From JBLHKW01 sp047618565 (GTDB lineage: Bacteria; Planctomycetota; UBA1135; GCA-002686595): a DNA stretch of 16,834 bases. The stretch covers positions 1 to 16,834 of the forward strand of contig JBLHKW010000121.1 in the NCBI GenBank assembly GCA_047618565.1, written 5' to 3'. Under the pieces are notes generated by a model, which ran no database searches, was not told the origin of the DNA, and saw nothing but the letters and a program-made list of their open reading frames with translations. Each line of letters opens with the position of its first letter. The stretch's first letter is position 1. Shown here one piece after another: positions 1-6,344 of the stretch. The position numbers were made by a program, and so were the translations under genes.

Positions 1-1
1 A

Positions 2-37
2 GTGCTGATCGCGTCGGGTTTCGACGAAAGGTCCTAA
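2..37 (+). CDS. possible C-terminal tail of an upstream gene (partial)
   Basis: A frame open from the window edge reads VLIASGFDERS and then stops at TAA (35-37). Nine of its eleven codons end in G or C, as expected for coding sequence here. It is too short to identify, and a second frame across the same bases is also open, so this is only a plausible gene end. If real, it would sit about 100 bases upstream of pilM and could be another pilus gene. Confidence 0.2.
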   Translation: MLIASGFDERS

Positions 38-133
38 ACCCACCCCCCCTCGTACGCCGAAGGGTCGGCTATGTACCGCCGGGGCACCCACGCCCCCCCC
101 GAGTGCGGTCGGCTGAAACAGCGAGCGAGGACT

Positions 134-1168
134 GTGTTTCGTAGAAACAAGAGCGTAGTAGGGCTCGATCTCGGTAGTTCGGTGGTCAAGGCCGTCGAGA
201 TCAGTCTGGACGGACCCGAGCCCGTGATCACGGGCTTTGCACGGGCCGAAATTCCTCCTGGTGGAGCGGTCGACGAGGCCGTTAGCCAGGTGTTGTCCGA
301 AGGTAACTTCCGCAGCAAGCGGGTAGTTACCGGTGTCTCGGGCCAATCCGTCGTGGTGCGCTATGTGCCCATGATGAAGATGCGCGACTCTGAAGTTGCG
401 CAGGCCATCCGGTTCGAGACGGACAAATACCTTCCATTCGATCTCGAGGAGGTCGTGATGGACTGTCAGGCGCTGCGCGGTTCTGGATCCGAAGAGTCGG
501 ACCAGATGACCGTGATTCTGGCTGCCTGTCGCAAGGAGCTACTCGAGCAACAGCTGAGTGTCGTGCAGGGGCAGGGACTGCGGCCAATCGCCGTCGACCT
601 GGACCTGTTCGCGCTCGCCAACGCCTGGGAGCTCTGTGGACTTGTCGATGACGAGGCTGGCGATGAGGGGCACGAAAAGGCCACTGCGCTGGTGGACATC
701 GGTGCCACCCATGCCTCGATCAACGTGGTCACGGGCGGCGAGAGCTGCTTCAGCCGCGAGATCAACATCGGCGGTCAGGACATGACTCAGGCCGTCGCAA
801 GGCGGCTGGGCGTGGAAGGCTTCGAGGCCGAGGCCATCAAGCGCTCGAGTGAGTCGCACCAGGCCGAAGTCACCAGCGCGATCATGCCCGTCCTCGAGGA
901 TCTCTCGAACGAGCTGTCGCTCTCCATCGATTACGTCGAACACCACGAAGGCGTGACCGTGAACGAGATGCTGCTGTCTGGCGGCGGCGTGCTCGTACAG
1001 GGTTCGGCTGCATACATTGAACAGATTACCAATCGGTCCGCGCGCACCTGGAACCCCCTCGAGGGACTACGGGTCGACGTCAATCGCGTGGATGTGGAGG
1101 AGCTTGAAGCCTGGGCTCCTTCTCTGGTAGTCGCCGTAGGCCTGGCATCGCGGGTGCGCGTCGAATGA
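134..1168 (+). CDS. pilM: PilM, actin-like ATPase of the type IV pilus inner-membrane complex
   Basis: PilM is a cytoplasmic actin/FtsA-like nucleotide-binding protein that binds the N-terminal tail of PilN and links the PilN/PilO complex to the pilus motor. The 344-residue product has the family marks in order: a phosphate-1 loop GLDLGSS at residues 10-16, a YLPFDLEEV segment typical of PilM, a phosphate-2 loop ALVDIGATHAS, and a C-terminal LLSGGGVLV adenosine-binding motif. I chose GTG at 134 because family members begin a few residues before the DLGSS loop. An in-frame ATG at 71 would add 21 Arg/Pro-rich residues with no ribosome site and run through a C8 tract. GAGG lies only 3 nt before the GTG, so the start is not certain. 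The stop overlaps pilN (ATGA), which indicates translational coupling. Confidence 0.93.
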   Translation: MFRRNKSVVGLDLGSSVVKAVEISLDGPEPVITGFARAEIPPGGAVDEAVSQVLSEGNFRSKRVVTGVSGQSVVVRYVPMMKMRDSEVAQAIRFETDKYLPFDLEEVVMDCQALRGSGSEESDQMTVILAACRKELLEQQLSVVQGQGLRPIAVDLDLFALANAWELCGLVDDEAGDEGHEKATALVDIGATHASINVVTGGESCFSREINIGGQDMTQAVARRLGVEGFEAEAIKRSSESHQAEVTSAIMPVLEDLSNELSLSIDYVEHHEGVTVNEMLLSGGGVLVQGSAAYIEQITNRSARTWNPLEGLRVDVNRVDVEELEAWAPSLVVAVGLASRVRVE

Positions 1169-1824
1169 TCCGGATTAACCTTCTCCCCGAAGAGTACCGT
1201 CGCAAGACGCGTACTCCCCTGCGGATGATGGCGGCCATCGTGGCCATCGTCGCCGTGAATGGCTCCTTGCTCGCCTACTGGTCGTGGCTGTCCTTCGGCA
1301 TCCTGACCCAGGTCGAGACACAGCATGCGGTGCTGCGTGTGGACATGGAGGGGCTCGCGCCCCAGGTCGAGTACCACGATGAGCTGAGGGCCGAAACGTC
1401 GGTCTATGCTTCCCGTGAGACCACCCTGGCCGAGATCACCAAGAACCGCATTCTGTGGACTCGCAAGCTCGACGAGTTGATCGACGTGGTCAACCTGGGC
1501 GGCGATGGCGTTCGTCACTACATCTGGCTCGACGACCTCACGGTCAAGCAAGAGACAGGTGGACGCGGCGGGAGCTTCGGTAGCCTCAAGGCGGCCGGTC
1601 ACTCCGGTTCCGCCAAGTGGGACCAGGTCGCAAACTTCCTGGAGGACGTCGAGGATCGCAGCCTGAGTGGGTTCCTGGACACCTTCGCGACACCGTCCTC
1701 TCCTGAGGGCACCCAGAACCCCCCCGATCCTGAACTGATTCCCAGCGAGGCGTGGTCCTTCCCCTTCGCAGTTCAGATCCTCAGCCCCGAAGAGCGCTCC
1801 GCGCAAACGGAGGAGGCGCTGTGA
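1165..1824 (+). CDS. pilN: PilN, bitopic inner-membrane pilus assembly protein
   Basis: PilN is a single-pass membrane protein whose cytoplasmic N-terminus docks onto PilM and whose periplasmic part pairs with PilO. The sequence opens with MIRINLLPEEYR, the hallmark PilM-binding peptide (INLLP). A transmembrane helix follows at about residues 21-44, then a periplasmic coiled-coil region (about 45-80) and a mixed alpha/beta domain. At 219 residues it is slightly longer than typical PilN (about 180-200). The extra length includes a Gly/Ser-rich stretch around residues 130-145 and a Pro-rich stretch before the C-terminus. The ATG lies inside the pilM stop (ATGA), and its own stop overlaps the GTG of pilO, so pilM, pilN and pilO are translated as a coupled set. 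Confidence 0.9.
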   Translation: MIRINLLPEEYRRKTRTPLRMMAAIVAIVAVNGSLLAYWSWLSFGILTQVETQHAVLRVDMEGLAPQVEYHDELRAETSVYASRETTLAEITKNRILWTRKLDELIDVVNLGGDGVRHYIWLDDLTVKQETGGRGGSFGSLKAAGHSGSAKWDQVANFLEDVEDRSLSGFLDTFATPSSPEGTQNPPDPELIPSEAWSFPFAVQILSPEERSAQTEEAL

Positions 1825-3221
1825 GCGAGTCCGGCAAGAAATGGGCCATCATGGTGAGCGTCAGCTCACTCCTGGCGGCGGGTATCGGCTTCATGATCTA
1901 CATGAAGATCGAGGAGGTCCAGCAGGCACGTGTGGCCGTCTCGACACTCGAGACCGAGATCAGTACGGCGCGCAACACGATCGCTGGTACCGCGGCTCTC
2001 GAGCGCGAGGTCATCGTCCTGCGTGAGGTCGCCGACGTCATCGAGGAGATCCTCCCGGACTCCGAGGGCGTCAACAACCTGATCCGTACCTTCCACGAGT
2101 ACTTCGGCGAGGCACAGGTCACGGCGACGTCCTACAAGCGCAAGCCCGACACGTCGCGCGGTCGCAAGACCGGCGCCTTCGACAAGGTCGCGTACACACT
2201 CACGCTGGAAGGCGACATCTTCCAGTTCATGGACCTGCTCGACAGGCTCGAGACCCACAGCCGTTTCATGGCTGTACCGGGCTTCAAGCTGACCTCCACC
2301 GATCGCATGCAGATCGAGGACGACGGCTTTGCGCGGCACCGAATCCGGCTCGACGTCGAGACCTACCGCTACGAGCCCCAGTCGACGTCAGAGGCCACCT
2401 CGATCGAGGCCTACGACCGCAAGCGTGACCTGCTGGCGGGCGAGATCAATCGCCGCCGTCAGGCGCTGACGCTGGCTCAGTACAACTACCGCGGCTCCCG
2501 CGGTCGGCGAGATCCCTGGATCGACCCGCGTGTGCCCGCCAACGCCACCAGCGAGAGCGCTCTCAGCGTTCAGGAGCAGATGGACCTGGTCGAGGATCTG
2601 AGGCTACGCCTGATCGAGGCGGAGGCACAGTGGACCGCCATGGAGAATGCCGAGAACGTGCTGGCGGTCATGATCGCACGCCGTGATCTCGAGGAAGTCC
2701 TGCTCAAGATCGAAGAGGAGCTACGCCGCACAGAGGCTGCCGTTCTGATCACCTATGTCCCTGCTCAGAAACGCATGAAGGTCGACGTCTACGACCACCT
2801 GGACGAGCTTCGCGCCAAGGTCACCGAGAGCACCGGCGTGCTCGGGCCCAGCAAGGAAGCGCTCGAGCAGATCATGGCAGCCATGGACCGGAACCTCGAG
2901 GCCGGCGAATACGAACTCGCGTTGGATGCCTTTGCAACCATCGAACGCAGTCTGCCGCTCGTGAAAGGAGACCCGGTTCGTACAGCCCTCGCGAACCAGC
3001 TCCAAGAGCGCGCAGAAGACGCCGAAATACTCCATGAGTTCGATCAGATCGATCTCGATATCGGAGGTGTGGCACTTATCGAAGGGCTTAACCCGTCCAT
3101 CCTCATCAACAGTCGATCCCTTGGAATCGGAGACATCATCAGTGAGCTCGAGATTCTTGAAATCCGCCCCAGTGAAATCGACTTCTTCTTCCGTGGTGTG
3201 ATCCTTACCCGGGTCTTCTAG
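1821..3221 (+). CDS. pilO: PilO with a long C-terminal extension ending in a PilP/GspC-like domain
   Basis: GTG at 1821 is fixed by AGGAGG at 1811-1816 and by the 4-base overlap with the pilN stop. The 466-residue product has a transmembrane helix at residues 8-28, a periplasmic coiled coil, and a PilO-like ferredoxin-fold region around 70-190 (the part that pairs with PilN). It is about twice normal PilO length. Residues about 200-330 are charged, helical and coiled-coil-like. About 350-410 look like a TPR-type helical hairpin pair. The last 50 residues (about 416-466) carry the pattern G-x-A-L-I-E-G ... ILINSRSLGIGD ... ILEI, resembling the small beta domain of PilP and the GspC HR domain, which contacts the secretin. 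With pilQ next and no pilP in between, a PilO-PilP fusion is the likeliest reading. The PilO part is confident from synteny; the PilP part is inference. Confidence 0.82.
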   Translation: MSESGKKWAIMVSVSSLLAAGIGFMIYMKIEEVQQARVAVSTLETEISTARNTIAGTAALEREVIVLREVADVIEEILPDSEGVNNLIRTFHEYFGEAQVTATSYKRKPDTSRGRKTGAFDKVAYTLTLEGDIFQFMDLLDRLETHSRFMAVPGFKLTSTDRMQIEDDGFARHRIRLDVETYRYEPQSTSEATSIEAYDRKRDLLAGEINRRRQALTLAQYNYRGSRGRRDPWIDPRVPANATSESALSVQEQMDLVEDLRLRLIEAEAQWTAMENAENVLAVMIARRDLEEVLLKIEEELRRTEAAVLITYVPAQKRMKVDVYDHLDELRAKVTESTGVLGPSKEALEQIMAAMDRNLEAGEYELALDAFATIERSLPLVKGDPVRTALANQLQERAEDAEILHEFDQIDLDIGGVALIEGLNPSILINSRSLGIGDIISELEILEIRPSEIDFFFRGVILTRVF

Positions 3222-3231
3222 CCCGGTACCG

Positions 3232-3242
3232 CCCCCCCCCCC
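3232..3242 (+). repeat. C11 homopolymer between pilO and pilQ
   Basis: Eleven C in a row lie 11 bases after the pilO stop and 25 bases before the pilQ start. It is the longest homopolymer in the window. Tracts of this length are prone to slipped-strand length change and to assembly error. It is not in a reading frame, so a length change would alter leader spacing and folding rather than a protein. Confidence 0.8.
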
Positions 3243-3255
3243 AGTCCCCACTGGG
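3240..3255 (+). promoter_or_regulatory. hairpin next to the pilQ ribosome-binding site
   Basis: CCCAGT (3240-3245) and ACTGGG (3250-3255) form a perfect 6-bp stem with a CCCC loop. The stem ends one base before the pilQ Shine-Dalgarno AGGAGA (3257-3262). Its 5' arm is the last three bases of the C11 tract, so slipping of the tract could change the pairing. There is no T-run after it, so it does not look like a terminator. A role in pilQ translation is inference. Confidence 0.4.
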
Positions 3256-3266
3256 CAGGAGAGACT

Positions 3267-5051
3267 GTGAACATATTCAGACGCGTCCCCATTCTAGCTC
3301 TATTCGCCGTGTCCCTGGCTCCTGCCGCAATCGCGCAGGTCCCCAGCCTCGACGCACGCGTGAGCATCAACGTCATCGAACAGGAGCTGTCGCAGATCGT
3401 GCAGCACCTGCGCGAGCGTTCCGGTGCAAACATCGTGCTGCTCGAAGGAGGTGACAGGGTTGTTCGAGACCTCCAGATCAATGATGTCTACTGGAGAGAC
3501 GTACTCGACTATGCCGCTGAGCTGGCCGGGTGTGTTGTCGAGGAAGACAAGAGCGGAGTGCTGACTGTCAGCGCGCCGCCGCGAGTCACCTTCGAATTCC
3601 CCAACGCCGATATCAACGAGATCATCAGCACCATCGCCAAGGTCAGCGGCGCCAACGTCATCGTTGGCCCTGAGGTCGCCGGAACGCTCTCCGTGCGCCT
3701 GAACGACGTGCCGTGGCGCAATGCACTCGAAGAGGTTGTCAAGACCCGTGGCTACGTCGTGGTCGAGGAACAGCGCAATATCCTGCGTGTTGTCGACCCG
3801 CTGTCGCTCCAGAAGCAGCTGATCACGCGCAGCTACCAGTTGCGCTACATGCGGCCGCGTGGGAACTACATCCCCAAGATCAAGTCCGAGTTCATCACTG
3901 GCAAGCCGTTGGCGCCGGTAGGGCAGCCGGCCGAGCACTTCACGGTGCTCGACGCGTTTCGTGCGGCCCTGACCCAAGGCGTGGGCAAGCTAGACTACAT
4001 CACGACCCAGAACGTGATCATCCTGCGCGACACTGCTCAGGTACACGAGCAGGTGCAGGAGATGCTTCGGCGCCTCGACGTGGAGCCGGCCCAGGTGTTC
4101 ATCGACGTGCGTTTCGTGTCGACCACCAACACGGACCTGTTGAACCTCGGTATCGACTACGGTGACGGCGGCCCGCAGATCTCGGTCAGCGGTGGCCAGA
4201 TCCCGGTCGTCCTACCCTTCGACCTCGGTGCCGGCGGCTTCGAGGACGGGCTCATCGCGAACACGGGCGGCATCGGTCCGTTCTCCGATCCGACCTTGAG
4301 CGACAGCAACGTGCTCATCCCGGACACGATCTTCGGAGCCCTGTCCTTCACCCAGCTTCAGGCCACGCTGCGCTTGCTGCAGCGCGACACGAACTCCGAG
4401 GTGATCCAGGCCCCCAAGCTGATCACGATGGACGGCAACGAGGCCACGATCTTCGTGGGTGAGACCGTCCGTTACGCCGAAGCCAAGTCCGAGCAGGGTC
4501 AGGCCGGTGGTCTGCAGCTCTCGGTCGAGGAGGCCGGCGGTTCGCCTGTCGAGGTTGGCTTCCAGCTGCTGGTGCGTCCGTACGTGATCCCGGGCTCTTC
4601 CAAGATCATGATGGAGGTCATCCCCAAGGAGACCAGTCTCTCGGGTAGCTCGGGCGACACGACGCTCGCGCCCCCGGGCTTCGACATCTTCACGATCGGC
4701 GCTGCCGGTCTCGAAGGCTCGATCGCCTTGCCGCGGACGCGCTCGTCGACAATGGTCACCAAGATGCTCCTGGAGAGCAACCAGACGGCGGTCATCGGCG
4801 GCCTCTCGACGGACGTGGACGCGGAGACCCGCTCGCGGGTGCCCTTCGTCTCGCGCATTCCGATCCTGGGTGAGCTGTTCAAGTACAAGACCGAGTCGCG
4901 CGAGCGCCGGAGTCTGCTGATCTTCGTCACCCCGACCCTCGTGCACTCCGCCGAGGACACGGAATACCTGCTCCAGAAGGAGCTCAGCCGGCGCCAGATT
5001 CGCCTGCACGACGAGCTCGAGGCCCTTTACAACGGCGACGACCAGGGCTGA
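3267..5051 (+). CDS. pilQ: PilQ/GspD-family secretin (outer-membrane channel)
   Basis: This secretin forms the outer-membrane ring through which the pilus or pseudopilus passes. The start is GTG with AGGAGA 4 bases upstream. Of the 594 residues, 1-23 are a signal peptide (basic MNIFRR, hydrophobic core, AIAQ cleavage region). Two successive STN/N0-N1-like periplasmic domains follow, at about 27-95 and 103-172. Both carry the shared pattern of a GANV/GANIV strand and a W-R-(D/N)-(V/A)-L helix. A second N-domain ends in a QVHEQVQEMLRRLD helix before the beta-rich secretin core (about 275-560). The core contains the signature VPFVSRIPILGELF at residues 525-538. The C-terminus is a short charged helix. 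AMIN peptidoglycan-binding domains, common in PilQ, are absent, so it is nearer the minimal secretin form. Its position after pilMNO supports the pilus assignment. Confidence 0.92.
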   Translation: MNIFRRVPILALFAVSLAPAAIAQVPSLDARVSINVIEQELSQIVQHLRERSGANIVLLEGGDRVVRDLQINDVYWRDVLDYAAELAGCVVEEDKSGVLTVSAPPRVTFEFPNADINEIISTIAKVSGANVIVGPEVAGTLSVRLNDVPWRNALEEVVKTRGYVVVEEQRNILRVVDPLSLQKQLITRSYQLRYMRPRGNYIPKIKSEFITGKPLAPVGQPAEHFTVLDAFRAALTQGVGKLDYITTQNVIILRDTAQVHEQVQEMLRRLDVEPAQVFIDVRFVSTTNTDLLNLGIDYGDGGPQISVSGGQIPVVLPFDLGAGGFEDGLIANTGGIGPFSDPTLSDSNVLIPDTIFGALSFTQLQATLRLLQRDTNSEVIQAPKLITMDGNEATIFVGETVRYAEAKSEQGQAGGLQLSVEEAGGSPVEVGFQLLVRPYVIPGSSKIMMEVIPKETSLSGSSGDTTLAPPGFDIFTIGAAGLEGSIALPRTRSSTMVTKMLLESNQTAVIGGLSTDVDAETRSRVPFVSRIPILGELFKYKTESRERRSLLIFVTPTLVHSAEDTEYLLQKELSRRQIRLHDELEALYNGDDQG

Positions 5052-5074
5052 TCCCCCGGCACCAGCTTCCCATG

Positions 5075-5100
5075 CCCCCCCCCGACGAATGGGGGGGGGG
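5075..5100 (+). terminator. C9/G10 homopolymer hairpin after pilQ
   Basis: C9 (5075-5083), loop GACGAAT and G10 (5091-5100) make a 9-bp stem of pure G-C pairs, 24 bases after the pilQ stop. No T-run follows, so classical Rho-independent release is not predicted. It could still act as a pause/terminator, a 3'-end protector or an RNA-processing barrier. It marks the end of the pilMNOQ unit. Confidence 0.45.
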
Positions 5101-5711
5101 CTGCGGGGGCCCTCGAACTCCAAGGGTTGGTTGATCTCCACCCGCGGGTGCCAGTTGCGCCCACCCTGGCAGGCCCTGCGGGGCCGCCGATCAGACGCCG
5201 GGAGGGTTTTCTCGGCTTCCCCTTCGACTCGCCCTGTCGGATTCGACAGCATAGGGGTCAGTGAGGGATTCCGACTCCTCGAGCAAGAGTAGGGCAACCG
5301 GCGCAAGTCGGTTCCAGCTGGTCACTTTGGCCAGTTTCGTTTCGCGCGCCCGTAACCGGGTCGCGGCGGACCGTGGAGTGGGATACGACGCGTCGCGTCG
5401 TGTGTCTTCGGGCACCCCGAACCAGAACAGAATCAGACCCCGGGGATGCCCGTCGGGCAGTCCCCACGGACCACGAACACAAGGTCCGGCCATGGAGCGC
5501 TGGATGAGTAACAGCCACCGACTTCGCTCGAGACCCACGGGTCTGCGGGCGGGCCCGTACCGGGCGCCTGAGGGCGTCCCTGGTATCGCGTCGGGCTGTG
5601 ACTTGTCCACAGGGTCCCAGAGCTATGCAGCGGTCGTCACCGATGGTGGCGTTCCGTTCCCGTGTAGCCCTGTGCGACTAGCCGCGAGCGCCGGACCCAG
5701 GAACAACCACA
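5101..5711 (+). promoter_or_regulatory. gene-free 0.6-kb region rich in perfect stem-loops, probable leader of the RNase E/G gene
   Basis: No frame here has coding character. What it does hold is a series of short perfect inverted repeats: CACCCGCGGGTG palindrome (5139-5150); GGCCC/GGGCC (5173-5186); CTGTCG/CGACAG with GATT loop (5234-5249); AACCG/CGGTT (5296-5313); ACGACGC/GCGTCGT with a 3-nt loop (5385-5401); TTCGGG/CCCGAA with CAC loop (5407-5421); GGGGA-TGCCC/GGGCA-g-TCCCC with GTC loop (5442-5465); CGGACC/GGTCCG (5467-5488); AGACC/GGTCT (5531-5544). E. coli rne is known to be autoregulated through hairpins in a long 5' leader. A similar role here is inference. I found no convincing promoter. 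Confidence 0.4.
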
Positions 5712-6344
5712 ATGATGGAATACGATCTTCCGGGCGAAGCGTACCCGGAGAACGGAGCGGGGGACTTCTCCCGTGATTCGTTTGACCAGGACTCGTCTGC
5801 GGCCGACACATCGGACCTTGGATTTGGCGCCGGCGTAGAGGGCGGCAAGGCATCCGGAGCGCCACGGCGCAAGCGCGCGCCTCGGCGTCGCAAGCGCTCC
5901 ACGAGTGCAGCGGCCAAGGATGCCGGTGCTGAGACCGGCGGCGAGGCCGAACCCAGCTCTGCGGGGTCCGATGCGCCCGCGGCTGCCCCGAAGAAGGCCA
6001 AGGCCGTCAGGAAGCCCCGACGGCGATCGCCGCGCACCTCCCGTGAAGACGGCGACGGTGGCACGCAGCCCAAGGGCGATGCCGAGGACCGGCCGGCCAC
6101 ACAGGAAGGGTCTGACGGTGCCGACGGGCAGCGAACGGCCAAGAAACGAACGCGCCGCAGGCCGGCTCGCAGGCGGGCTCGGTCGGGGGACGGGGACGGG
6201 GAAACCCAGGGAGCCCAGGGAGCCCAGGGAGCCCAGGGAGCCCAGGGAGCCCAGGGCGGACAGGGCGGACAGGGCGGACAGGGCGGAGGATCAGCCCGGG
6301 GCGGAAGCCGACTCGAGTGTCGCGCAGGGTTCCGAGCTCGATGA
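5712..6344 (+). CDS. rne: N-terminal charged region of RNase E/G, in the frame before the frameshift
   Basis: This frame starts at ATG 5712 (a second ATG follows at 5715; AGGA at 5699-5702) and has strong coding character to about 6203: most codons end in G or C. It encodes an acidic start, then alternating basic (RRKRAPRRRKR type) and Ala/Glu/Asp/Gly-rich stretches, clearly disordered. After about 6204 the coding signature moves to the next frame, which holds the RNase domains; this frame then runs only to a stop at 6344. Removing one A from 6202-6204 joins the two frames into a single product of about 879 residues, 164 of them from this part. I read this as the true N-terminus of the RNase rather than a separate gene. 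Confidence 0.6.
   Translation: MMEYDLPGEAYPENGAGDFSRDSFDQDSSAADTSDLGFGAGVEGGKASGAPRRKRAPRRRKRSTSAAAKDAGAETGGEAEPSSAGSDAPAAAPKKAKAVRKPRRRSPRTSREDGDGGTQPKGDAEDRPATQEGSDGADGQRTAKKRTRRRPARRRARSGDGDGETQGAQGAQGAQGAQGAQGGQGGQGGQGGGSARGGSRLECRAGFRAR

Noticed and set aside
71..133. Longer PilM start at ATG 71
   Set aside because: The added residues are Arg/Pro/Gly-rich, run through a C8 tract, have no ribosome site and lie outside the PilM family alignment.
4212..5306. Long minus-strand frames, for example opposite pilQ (364 residues) and the PilT-like gene (397 residues)
   Set aside because: They are opposite strong coding sequence; high-GC genes leave the complementary frames open. The products are His/Arg/Asp/Gly-rich with no domain resemblance.
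5603..5611. DnaA-box-like TTGTCCACA
   Set aside because: One mismatch at a key position, single copy, no origin context.
5261..5776. 171-residue open frame before the RNase E/G gene
   Set aside because: No third-position G/C bias, no ribosome site, composition of random GC-rich sequence, and it crosses the stem-loop series and the RNase start.
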